DNA of 29,101 nt from Chara braunii (Eukaryota; Streptophyta; Charophyceae; Charales; Characeae). This document shows, piece after piece, positions 18,749 to 29,035 of this stretch. Position 1 is the stretch's first letter. Every line of letters starts with the position of its first letter. The position numbers were made by a program, and so were the translations under genes. Below the pieces are notes generated by a model. It made no database searches and had not been told where the DNA came from. It saw only the letters and a list, made by a program, of their open reading frames with translations. Location: assembly GCA_003427395.1 (NCBI GenBank), contig BFEA01000525.1, forward strand, positions 1,000,943-1,030,043, read 5' to 3'.

Positions 18749-21158
18749 TTACTAACCAATGCGCCAGCTACATTCTAGTGTTGTATGAATGATCTGTTTA
18801 GGCCATGGTTAGATAAATTCGTGGTAGTATACCTAGATGATATTTTAGTTTTTAGTAAGACCCTCCAAGAGCATGAGGGTCATCTAAGGCAGGTCTTGGA
18901 GAAGCTATAAGAAGCTAACTTCAAGATCAACGCAAAGAAGTGCGAGTGGGCCAAGATGCAAGTCCTATACTTGGGCCACGTCTTAGATGGAGATGGTATA
19001 AAACCTGAGGAGAGTAAGATAGGAGTGATCAGAGATTGGCCAATGCCCCGCACACTGACTGAGTTGTGGTCGTTTCTAGGCCTAGCAAATTACTACAGGA
19101 AGTTCGTGAGAAACTTTTCTACCATCGCTGCAACCCTTTGCAGGTTGTTAAAGAAAGAAGCAATCTGGGAGTGGGATAGAGATTGTACATCGGCCCTGAG
19201 GAAGTTGAAGCGGGCTTTGATAGAGTATCCAGTCCTCAAGGTAGCCGATCCATCCTTGCCTTTTGTCGTCACCACTGACGCAAGTCAATATGGTATAGGT
19301 GTTGTTTTACAGCAAGATGATGGCAATGGGTATAGACCCGTAGAGTTCATGTCTGCTAGGATGCCTTCGGAAAAGGTGGCGACATCTACCTACGAGAGGG
19401 AACTCTACGCTCTCAGGCAAGCATCAGATCACTAAAAGCATTACTTGCTTGGGAGGCAGTTCAAAGTCTATTCAGACCATGAGACGCTAAGGTGGTTGAA
19501 GACTCAGGCCAAGATGACACCTAAGCTTACTAGGTTGGCCGCAGAGATAAATCAGTTTGACTTGAGCTCAAGCCGGTTAAAGGGAAGTACAATGTAGTTG
19601 CGGACGCTCTAAGTAGGAGGGTTGATTACTTTGGAGCAATAGCTCACTATCTAGGTATAGGACGAAACCTGCAATAGAAGGTTAAGGAATCCTATGCGCA
19701 TGATTCTATTTATAGTGATCTCCTCAAGAGAGTTAAGGAGTCTCCAGAGTCTGAGCCGGACTACCGCACTACAGATGGGTTACAATTCGAGAAGACTAAC
19801 GTAGATGATCGTTTGTGCGTTCTCAATAGTGAAGAGATCAGTAGTTTGATCCTAGGGGAATGCTATGATACAGAAGGACACTTCGGTTGGCAAAAGACAT
19901 TAGCTAACCTTGTGCACGCATATACGTGGCTAGGCATGAAGGCTGATTGCATAGAGTATGTACGTAGTTGTAAGGTATGCCAACGGAATAAGACCACTAC
20001 GTGAACCCCTCTTGGTCTTCTCAGACCCTTGCCTATTCCCACAGGACCCGGAGATTCTGTGTCCATTGACTTTTTGGATGTCGGAGTCAAGAGTAGGCAT
20101 GGCAAGAGCCAAGTCATGGTTATTGTTGATAGATTTAGTAAATATGTAGTTTTGGTTCCTCTACCCGCAGAGGCACGAATAGATTTAGTTATAGACAAGT
20201 TCTTTCATCATTGGGTCAGTGAACATGGTCTCCAGCTGTCAATAGTTAGTGACAAAGATACCAGGTTCACCAGTCAGAACTGGCAGGAGTTTATGAGAGT
20301 TTATGTCTCTAGGTTACCGATGTCATTTGACCGTCATCCTGAGACTAATGGTCGGATTGAACAAATGAACAAAATCTTGCAACAAGTTCTCAGAATGTAT
20401 ATTAGACCTGATCAGCTTAACTGGGATGAGATGCTTCCCAAGGTAGCCAGCGCATGCAATAACAGCGTGCACTTAGCGACTTGTCGCACTCCCAACAAGT
20501 TACATAAGTCCTTTAGACCACATAGACCGTTTGAGGGACTGAACCAGGATCAGATTCAAAGGCTAACGCCCTGTACTAGGGAGTTTGCTCTACACTACGA
20601 GAAGGAGATTGCTACCGTCACAAAGAACCTCGGGAAGGCCCAGCATAGAATGATAGAGCAAGCCAATAAGCACCGTCGCCCATCACAGTTTCAAGTAGGC
20701 GACTTAGTCTAGGTCCAGTCCAAAGAGTTTGTTCCTGAGGAGAACATCTCGCAAAAATTTTATTGCCTGCATACCGAGGACCGTGGCAAGTCTTAGAAGT
20801 CAAGGGCGGAGAGGATGGACTGTCCTACACAGTCGATATTCCAGCGCACCTCCACACCTACCTGGTGTTTCATACGTCAAAGTTGCTGCCTTGTATCACA
20901 AGTCAACAATTTCCATCAAGAAGGTCCATGATCCCTCTGGACAGGGATGGGAGGTACGACATTGACGGCATCGCAGGTGAAGATGTCTTCAGAACAGGAG
21001 GTAGGGGTCGTCCACAAAAAAAATATAAGGTCAGGTTCACTTTTCAGGAACCCGAGGACGACTGCTGGTTTACACGAACAGAACTGCTTGAGACTGCTCC
21101 CGATGTAGTTCGCGCCTATGAGAGAGAGAGGAAAGGTAAAGGTCCAACCTTGGACTGA
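18749..21158 (+). pseudogene. pol of the gypsy element: partial RT, RNase H, integrase, chromodomain-like tail
   Basis: The remnant begins at LTNAPATF, a mid-RT motif. Protease and the RT block with the first catalytic Asp are missing. Present are YLDDILVF (18831), the RT thumb and FLGLANYYRKFV (19075). RNase H shows TDASQYGIGVVLQQ, YEREL and VYSDHETLRWL (19470). The integrase zinc finger retains GHFG and C-x2-C (19975), but its first His is Tyr (CYDTEGHFG, 19861). The integrase core has SIDFLD, SDKDTRF and GRIEQ, with exactly 35 residues between the second Asp and Glu. A GPWQVLEV...FHTSKLLP block leads to a chromodomain-like segment ending near 21158. Stops lie at 18776, 18908, 19433, about 19675, 20002 and 20710, and frameshifts near 19568 and 20750. 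Confidence 0.88.
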
Positions 21159-21184
21159 AGTATTCTCGGAGGAACTCGAATTTA

Positions 21185-21196
21185 GGCCGGCGGGAG
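21185..21196 (+). promoter_or_regulatory. Probable polypurine tract
   Basis: GGCCGGCGGGAG abuts the 3' LTR. The last eight bases are purine except one C. This is the expected position of the plus-strand primer, but the tract is short and imperfect. Confidence 0.45.
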
Positions 21197-21444
21197 TGAA
21201 ACGGTTTTCACCTTTTGCAGACACAGATGCGGATCCCAAGGCTTGATCCCCAGATCTCACCTTACCTTACCTTACCTGTGTACAGTATCAAGTCAACCCT
21301 GTGAGTCTTGAACCCGTGACCTGTGTGTTAGTAGTTGAGAGTTGTTTGTCGTAGGTCTGAGTAGTTGTCGAGTCTTTAACCTTAGACCTGTCGAAGTAAG
21401 GGTCATACCTGCATAGGGGTCATAGTTGTTGTAGTTCTAAACGT

Positions 21445-21506
21445 TCAAGGTCGTAGCTGCTACAGTCCTGAAAGGTCAAGGTCGTAGCTGCTACAGTCTT
21501 GAAAGG
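21445..21506 (+). repeat. 31-bp tandem duplication unique to the 3' LTR
   Basis: Two copies of a 31-bp unit containing AAGGTCGTAGCTGCTACAG. The corresponding place in the 5' LTR (about 14656-14690) has a single copy. Confidence 0.85.
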
Positions 21507-21724
21507 CCAAGTCCGCAAACTTTTGGATGGTCCGGAAGTGGCCTTTCAAGTTTCTTCTCATGTTTTACACAGCAGACCAGAGGCAAGTGGGCAAGTGGTG
21601 AGTCCAACTTCGCTTAGTCAGCGGTACCTAGTCCCAGTCTCACTTTGTACAGTCAGCAAGTACCATGAGGGACTGTGTGCACCATGGGCTCGGTGGAAAA
21701 GGGCAGACCAACGACCTACAGAAG

Positions 21725-21730
21725 TATAAA
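21725..21730 (+). promoter_or_regulatory. TATA box of the 3' LTR
   Basis: TATAAA at the position equivalent to 14907 in the 5' LTR. It could drive transcription outward into the LINE copy C region, antisense to its ORF2. Confidence 0.45.
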
Positions 21731-22177
21731 TCAAGAGGCAGCATCCAGCCATTCATTAATTCGTTGTGTGAGCCATGCGGAAGCGCTGCCCCAGTGTCTT
21801 GTCCGAGGTAGTCTGCAGGTTGCCAGAAGTCGAAGTGGGCTGAAGAAAGATAGAGTGTCCATAGTCAGTAGTAGCTGAGCGGCCATAGCCGCCGTGAGTT
21901 AGAGATAGGCTTTAGTGTACGTGTGTGTGATACAGTGAGCGTGTGTGGGTATTCAGGGTGATCCAGAGTTGAGTATGTGCGAACAGTGATGTTAGACATG
22001 GCGACGAGAGTTGGGATGTACAGGTGCTGATGCACCATAGCCTGTTGAAGTGAGTTTGTATCTGAACTGTGTTCTCGGGTTCCATATCTCTGAGCTTTGA
22101 GTGGGCACTTGGCGCCAGTGTGAATTGCCATTTGTTTACATGTTTGCGAAGTGAAGAAGAGAGCGTGTCTGATTGCA

Positions 22178-22181
22178 TTGC
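22178..22181. repeat. Candidate target-site duplication of the LTR element (right)
   Basis: TTGC directly after the CA end of the 3' LTR, matching 14406-14409. Confidence 0.6.
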
Positions 22182-22519
22182 GGTATAAAACCCTAAACCC
22201 TCTTAGGTGTCTTCCTCTGGGATTTCTCTTGTCATCTAGCTTTTACTCTGCGGGTTTGATTGAAATTAGTCTCCTCCTTCACTCTTATCTGCAATGGGGC
22301 TGTCTGGTTTACCTGGATATCTAGGGTAGTGTCGTTGTGCTCTATTGTTTTCTGCTTGTTGCTCTGTAAGTTATTATTTCCTGTCTTTCGTATCATGTGC
22401 TTGGCTAGTTAGAGTTGGGAAAGGGTAATCTCTTCTTCCTCTATAATGTCTGAGGTCACATGTGTTTTCTTGTGCAAGCTAGGAGTCCTCCCATAATGTG
22501 AATACGACTTTGTTCCCTT
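22182..22519 (-). other. 3' UTR of LINE copy C, inner part
   Basis: Non-coding sequence between the gypsy insertion and the ORF2 end. At 22188-22201 are two units of AAACCCT, the Arabidopsis-type telomere/telo-box motif. Nothing else is recognised. Confidence 0.55.
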
Positions 22520-25500
22520 TTATTTTCCTATCTTTCCACCGGCCAGTACTACGTTTTCGAATCTTAGTCTGTGTTTTATTGCTTTGTCTTCCTCCTTTTC
22601 CATTTTTAGCTTGGTTCTTTTCCATTGTATGCGGTGTTCCATTTCTATCTGTGTTTGGATGGACCAAGCTTCTCTTGTGTGCATTGGTGTCTTACCATGG
22701 GTTTCCTGACACCGTTTTTTCCAGATGTTCCATAAAAGGGCTTTTCGTAGGCCCCCACAGAGAAGGGATTCGGTGAGGGACCATGAGTCAGACACTTCCT
22801 GTCCCGTCAGCCGGAAAAGGGGGTCATCTTTTGTTTGTGACTCTCCGCCAGACAGCTTCGGCCAGCTTCCATAATTGTTTCACTCTTTGGCAGAGCTGGA
22901 AGCAATGGAGAATGTCCTCTTTCTTTTCGTCCCTGCAGTCGGCACATAGTTCATTCAGGGTGGTTCTATCTTGCATTCTTCGTCTAGGATTGAGCCATAT
23001 GTTTACTAGGACCGCGAGATACCAGATTAGCCATTGGAGGCTCCTGAAGCTTGGACCAGGTGGTCTGAGTGCTGCCAGCTTTCCCCGTGGAATGCCGTGA
23101 AGTTGTTGAGATCCACTTCTAGCTGTTTCCGCCATCGTTTGGCTATTATTGTGTCAAATGGTTCATACCTTTTCCTCAGCATGTACCCTCATCTCATAGC
23201 ATAGTCCAGTAGATTGGTCCTCCGACTCAGTCTTAGCCTTCCTTGTCTGAGATTCCATGCCCATTCTACTGGGTCTACTTCTAGGTCATGTAATGGGGTC
23301 AGAGGGTGATAGATGGTTGGGGATTCTTGCTCCACTACTCTTATTTTTCTTAGCAAATCCCTTTTTATTACTACTCGGGATTGTGGTTTATTTGACAGGT
23401 TACAGAAGTATGTTCCTGGATCCTTTATTTTGTGGTACAAGAAACGAAGCCAATTGGGTCTACCATCCTCTTTGTCTTCATAGTGAAAGGCCTGGAGTGG
23501 TGTTTCAGAGGCTTTGAGTACCTCCCATTCTCCGGGTTTCCATAGAAAGCCTTTCCGTACTAACTCAAACCATTTGTGTGGTATTGAGTCATCTATTGCT
23601 TGTAGGTTCCTTGCAAGGTTATGACAACCTTTTAGTTTTTGTCTTCTACTCTCTTGATGTGCCATTCCAAATATGTTTGATTTGCCATACTCCTTTTTTG
23701 ATCCAGTTGCCCCGTTTGGTATCTTTAGATGTTAGGGTGAAGGGTATCCCTTCTCAGTTGACTATGTCTGGATTACGGAAGAGGAGTTGTCTTAGTACTT
23801 CTTCTTTTTTGGTGTGTGTTCTCCTTTGCAGAGAAGATTTCCTTCCATGCTTTATATTGTTCCTGCTAGAAAATTAGGCATGAATTGAGCCTTGATGGAG
23901 ACCCCTTTGTTCTTGTTGTTTTCATGGCCCAGGATTTTCTCGTTAGCCACAAGGAACCTGTCATATTGTCTGGTGAGGTGAAGGATGGCAGTTGCTTAAA
24001 TCATTCTAGGGCTAGCGGCCCTAGACCTCCCTGGTGCTTTTTGGCTGTGACGTGTTGCCAGACTACTTTGCAGATGAAGTTGGTTCTGGTTGGGTTTTCA
24101 GTCCACGGGTAGGTCGAGGCCTTCCTCTTCAGTACTTTAAGAATGCCTTCTTTTGGGGTCCAGAAAGCTGCTACGTACCACATCATAGAAAAACTGAAGC
24201 GTTGAGTACTAGCGTTCTTCCGTATAAGGAGCTGTAAACCTTCATCCAATCGTCTCGTCTGTCTATCATTTTAGCTAGAAGGTTGGCTTCCATGTTGTTC
24301 ATTGTGCCCTGGTCTGAGATCTGTACGCCCACAAAACGCAAGGGGTCGCTTAATTCAGTCCACAGTAGGCCCTCCGTGGAGGAGGGTGGTTTTTCTATTG
24401 CTCTCTCTGCCAACCACCAACCTAACATTTTTTGCCAGTTGACTTTCATTTAAGATGCTAACTGAAATGCATGCATGGTTGTTGTGAGGGCTTCAAAGGA
24501 TGAGTTGGATGCTCGGATTAATACGGTCAAATCATCTGCAAATAGGATTGTGGTGGGTATTAGTGCATGTTAGTTTCCTCCTGGGTGCTCTTCTTCGAGT
24601 CTGTGTATGGATGGGTCTATTCTTAGGAAGGATGCAACTGCCTCCATTGTGAAAAGAAAAATGGGGGCTGCGAGTGGGTCTCCTTGTCTGACAGATCTGG
24701 GCATACGATATGTGTTGGAGATTTGGTCGTTAACTTGTACCGCCCCATGTGTGTCGTAGTAGAGCACTCTGACGCATTTGCGGAGTGTCGGGCCTACTCC
24801 CATTTTTTCTATACATTGTGGGAAGTCCCAATTCACCTGATCATATGCTTTCTCGAAGTCGAAGAAGAGAATGGCTGCACTCATTGTTTTGTCTTTGATG
24901 GTTCTTACTGGTTCTGCTAGGGTCATTACATTGTCCAAGATGAATATTCCTTGTATAAGCCCAATTTGATCTATGTGGAAACACTTTTTAGTAATCGTGT
25001 TGATCCTGTTTGCTAGTAGTTTTGCTAGTATCTTGTATGCTACTGTCAAGAGGGTAATGCGTCTATAGTTCTTTATGTCTGCTGGGTCACCCTTTTTGTA
25101 TAATAGGGATACTATTCCCGTGCCGAGATGTTTTCCCATACTTCCCTCTTGCCATGCTTTCCCGATGAAATTTGTATATTCTATGCCTAGGATATCCCAA
25201 TATTGGACCAAAAATTCCTTTGATAGTCCGTCTTGGCCCGACATTGTTCCTGGTTTCATGGACTTGAGAGTTTGTAGGACCTTTTCCGATTGTATGGGTC
25301 TGTCAAGGTAGTCTGTCCATTCTTTGGAGATAGTCTTGTCTAAGTGTTTCATGAAGGATTGTCTTGCTTCTTTCACTCTTTTTGGAGTTGTTTTATCTGT
25401 TTTAGATGAAGAGAGGTTTTTGTAGAAATTCTCTGCTATTTCCAACAAGCGCTTTGGGTCTGATGTGGGCCTCTGTTCATCTTTTAGTTGTTGGATGGTT

Positions 25501-26786
25501 GACTTTCTCCCCTTGGCTTTAATATTTTGGAAGAAGTGTTTTGCACCCTTTCTCCTTCTTCCCATTATTTTATCCTTGCTCTCATTCTTAGGTCGTTAGT
25601 CTTCTTGATATGCCACTTGTGCAGTTTATTTCTTACCCTTGTCGATACTTCTTCGTAAAGTGTCTCTGCTGGATGTTGGACTCGATTCCTTTCCATTACT
25701 GCCATTGCTGCTTCTAGTTCTCTCATCCTTCAGTTCCTGCCACCTGCTATGATTCTAGATGCTTTGGAAGCTATTGTTGATAGGTTGGGGAAGTCTAGCT
25801 GTTCTTGGTCGTTGTCGATGCATGGTTGTACTATTGTTTCTTTCATTTCTCTTTGTTGTAGGACTGATTTCTTTATCTTGAAAAAGTTGGAGCCTTTTCT
25901 CAGACCCGGGTCGAATGCTAGGTCTACGAAGACTGGGTTGTGGTCTAGCCCGTTGTGGTGGGGTAGTTTCCCTATTCCTGAATCTAGTATGGTTCCCTGT
26001 AGAAAGTTATCCACTAGGAAGTAGTCTAGGTGGTACCTTGTGATGTGCTGGCGTCTATTTCTTTTCCTATAGGTGAAGACTCTGACCTCTGGGTGGATTA
26101 GTCTGAATGGGTCTGAAAGAATATTTTCTAGTATTAGTGTTTGGATTGCCATTGATTCTAACATTGTTGTGTTTTCCCTGTCAGTTCCAGCCGCCGAGAG
26201 CTGGTCTATGGATGGGTCTAGAGTTATGTTTCAATATCCTACCATGGTGATATGTTTTTGTTGGTTACATTTCTCCATGATTTGTTGTAGGAAGTCTTGT
26301 CTTTGAGTTGGGTCATTGGGCGCATACACTGTGATGAGTTGGAATTCTTCCTCTTTTAGGGAGAAAAATGCTTCTACCCATCTTCCCCGTTCTCGTTCTC
26401 TCTGAAAGGTGAGTTGGTTGATATTCTTGGATGCCCTTGACCTTCCAATATTATTGTTGTTCCAGCTGAGTTGGAGCGTGGAGCGTGTGCCCAGTGAGAG
26501 TCTTTAACCCATTTTAGTTTTGTTAATGTCCTATCTCTTATCTCGTTATGTTCCTGTGTGTTTGTCAGATGTGTTTCTTGCAGGCAAATTATGTTTGGGG
26601 GGTCTTTGAGAACCAACCTAAATCCTCTATGAGGTTGTCCCATTTATCTGTTATGAAAAGTATAGCCGCTAGTCCATTCACGTTCCATGACATCACCCAC
26701 AGTTCAGGCTGCCTTGGTTTTGTCTTAAAATGCCTGACCGGTCTCTCTGATTGGGCTGGTGCAGTTACCCTACGGAGTGATGCCAT
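22520..26786 (-). pseudogene. LINE copy C ORF2: endonuclease, reverse transcriptase and zinc finger, broken
   Basis: Starts at 26786, 19 nt after the ORF1 stop. Endonuclease motifs are VMSWNVNGLAAI, then after a frameshift near 26590 NIICLQETHLTN. The usual GDWN site reads GY-stop-N near 26232, losing the Asp. YHLDYFLV and NGLDHNPVFVDL follow. RT occupies 25565-24450: KNYRRITLL, FFDFEKAYDQVNWDFP, VRQGDPLAAPIFLF. A stop at 24570 is followed in frame by an intact LFADDLTVLIRASNSSF. A second stop (24450) interrupts LAS-MKVNWQKM. Frameshifted pieces at 24249, 23665 and 23135 carry IDRRDDWMKVYSSLYGR-like and SLQWLIWYLAVLVNIW segments. The zf-RVT-type finger C-x2-C-x9-H-x4-C (CADC...HCFQLC, about 23030) and the terminal segment to 22520 follow. 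Confidence 0.9.
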
Positions 26787-26805
26787 GGTATCATGGATCG
26801 TGTGG

Positions 26806-28916
26806 CTATTTGTTTATTGGTTCTATAGTTTGCAGGAGCAGGGTGGCAAAGTCTAACCTGCCTGGCTGTCTCCCCCAGTTTGCGTTCATGTCCTCGAAGT
26901 TGCCTGTGAAGATGACATCCCTTTCTAACAGTGTCGCGGCTACCGCAGCCCGCTCTGCTGAGACTTCCCCTCCCAAGAGGCTGTAGGGAATCACCTCCAA
27001 AACCCTCTATGGCTTCCTCCTTCAGTTTGGTGGACATTGAGAATCTTGCTAGGTGTGGCCTCAGATAATTTTGCTGCGGATTCCCGTTCTCGTCTTCCCA
27101 TTCCTCACGCCAATCCTTCTTGGGACCCAAGATGTGAGCCTCGAATGGGTGATCTTCTGTCACTTTGCTTGCTAGGGTTCTTTCTGAAGTAGACGGGTGT
27201 GCAATCAGAGCCCAGGATTAATTGCCACTTCCCAATCATTATGGACATTGTTCCATCGATATGGAATGATGACTTTCTTAATTGTACCTCCCTTTGCCTC
27301 CAATTTGGATGCTGCTACAATTTCCAGATTTTGTCTCTCTGTGATTCTTCTCATATTCATTGCTCCCTCCACTGTCTCTCTGTTCTGAGCCCTCCGGAAT
27401 GTGATCTGTGATTCCAGGATTCCTTTCTGTCTTCCCAGTTGTTCCCTCGAGTCAAGTTGCACAGATCCTTCGCATTCTTGTCATGTTCCTTCTTTTGTGT
27501 TTAACTTGGCGGCCTTGCCCTTTTGAGTCTTTGCCCCTTTGGCCTGATGGTGGTTTTCTGGCAGATTGTACATGGTGGGCAATTGGTATTCCTTTTGGTC
27601 CTGTTATTCTGATTGTACCAGTCTGTCTTCATACCTTCTGCAAAAAAGTCAGACAACTCTTGTTCTTTTTCTAAGGTACCGTAGGGGTTGTTTGTGGGGA
27701 ACAATGTTTCCAATTGGTCTGTTGACTGTGTGATTGATTTCCGATTTATTAGATGCCTCAAATTGGCCATCCTAATTTCGAATTCAACTTCCCACTCTCT
27801 CTAGCTGTTTAAAATATTTGTTGAGCCATTCCATTGAGTTCTGGTCTATGCCGATGGGGTCATGTTTTGTCCTCACCTCCTCTCCTTCCCTTTTCATCCT
27901 CCTGCCCATCTAGTGTGTGAGCATCATCTTCATCGATTTGTTCCATTGTCTCTGCCTTGCCCCCATCTTCGGTTCCTTTTGCCCTGCCTGGTTTTTGGTT
28001 CCTGTTTTTGGGAGGTCCCTGTCCGCATTTCTTTTAAGCATTTTCAGGCTGTCATCTTTATGCTTTTGCGGTCCTTCTATTACCGCAAAATTTGTTCGTG
28101 TGACTGTTCCTTCTTTTGTTGTGTCATTGCTTTTCTGGCTGGTGTCAGTCTTTTCTTCTTTCTTGTTCTACATTTGAAGGACTCTGCCGCTGGCCTGCAG
28201 GTTTTCAAGGTAAGCTCTTGTTGCACTTGCTCCCACCTGGATGAGTTCTTTCATTGAAACTCTCTTTTGTTTGTCTTCTTCCACCCCTTGTGAGTTCAAA
28301 AACCCGTGTTTCAAAAAAACACCATCCTTATCTTCTATTCTTTTGGACCCTTTCTTGTGCCATTCGCTGTCGTAGGGGGGGTAAATGGCCGGTTGGATTT
28401 TTGGCTCTTCCTGAAGGACCCTGACCCATTTCGGTTCATCCAAGGTATCGTTAAAGACTCAACCCCTATACAGCAGGTTGTTGACATACCACAACCCTGG
28501 TTTTGTCTCACATTCGATCAAGTTGGGCTGCTGAGCTCCGGCATGTCTGATGTTGTCCTTGTTCAGCGGGCACCTGAGATCGGTGCCCAGATGCCCCTTT
28601 CCTCTACACTTGAAGCGTTTGGGATTCGTTTTGTGGAGAGATATACGATCAGGTCTTGTCGGTTCTCTCGGAACCGCCACTCATTTGGGAAGGGGGGTGG
28701 TGATCCGGAGGATACCTGTAGGAAAGCTACTCTTGAATCACGATTTGGTGCGAGGAAGTCTGGACCTGAAGCTAACCATTCAATAACCGGGTTATCGGGG
28801 CAAGCTTCTGCAAGTCTTCTTTCCACAAAACTGTGGAGGTCTTCTGTCAGATTATCAAACCGGACCCAGAAGTGAGTTCTGAACATGGTTTGTCTGTGTC
28901 TAGATGAGTCTAGATG
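26806..28916 (-). pseudogene. LINE copy C ORF1, frameshifted, N-terminus missing
   Basis: Homologous to copy A ORF1 from its residue ~175 (SRHRQ, HFWVRFDNLTE; copy A HFWIQFDYLTD). PNRDSRVAFLQV precedes a zinc-knuckle region, where FKCRGKGHLGTDLRCPLN (about 28615) aligns with the copy A finger; the first Cys of C-x2-C lies at a frame break (NASSVEE versus RFKC). Charged sequence follows. Near 27400-27200 comes RQNLEIVAASKLEAK, with PYRWNNVHNDWEVAINPGL, and near 27000 IPYSLLGGEVSAERAAV, which matches copy A IPYPLLGQTTERIAF. Frameshifts separate at least six pieces. Unlike copy A it is not translatable as one protein. Confidence 0.82.
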
Positions 28917-28923
28917 AGTCTGG

Positions 28924-28925
<2 letters not shown>

Positions 28926-28993
<68 letters not shown>
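28926..28993. repeat. (GA)n microsatellite
   Basis: About 34 GA units immediately beyond the readable ORF1 of LINE copy C. A small tandem duplication (TCTAGATGAG, 28899-28919) precedes it. Confidence 0.95.
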
Positions 28994-29031
28994 AGCTTGT
29001 TGGTGACAGGGAGGGTAGTTTCTTGCCGACA

Positions 29032-29035
<4 letters not shown>

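Larger units (their letters stand above)
14410..22177 (+). mobile_element. Ty3/gypsy LTR retrotransposon, nested and internally deleted
   Basis: A 7.8-kb element: 5' LTR (14410-15360), tRNA-iMet primer-binding site (15362-15373), ~1.5-kb leader, gag, truncated pol in the order RT, RNase H, integrase, a chromodomain-like tail, a short purine tract and 3' LTR (21197-22177). RT before integrase places it in Ty3/gypsy. Protease and the N-terminal half of RT are absent, which shortens it relative to complete relatives. It sits inside the 3' UTR of LINE copy C and so is younger than that LINE. LTR divergence (at least a dozen substitutions in the first ~230 bases) and many stops show it is not recent. 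A 235-bp run of N interrupts the leader. Confidence 0.92.
21197..22177 (+). repeat. 3' LTR of the gypsy element
   Basis: 981 bp, TG...CA, collinear with the 5' LTR. It is longer mainly because a 31-bp unit is duplicated (21445-21475 and 21476-21506, containing TCAAGGTCGTAGCTGCTACAG); the 5' LTR has one unit. The TATAAA at 21725-21730 is conserved. Right-hand flank is TTGC, matching the left flank. Confidence 0.92.
22182..28925 (-). mobile_element. LINE copy C, main part (3' UTR remainder, ORF2, ORF1)
   Basis: Continuation of the LINE whose tail is at 13898. Read right to left: ORF1 remnant (28916-26806), a 19-nt gap, ORF2 remnant (26786-22520), then 3' UTR to 22182. ORF1 homology to copy A begins at about copy A residue 175, just inside a (GA)n tract. 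The 5' end is therefore either truncated there or interrupted by the microsatellite. The 3' UTR length, summed over both fragments, is close to that of copy A. Numerous frameshifts and stops make it inactive. Confidence 0.88.

Noticed and set aside
22498-28875. Plus-strand frames of 90-189 codons across LINE copy C
   Set aside because: They are antisense shadows of ORF1 and ORF2 remnants with no recognisable motifs.
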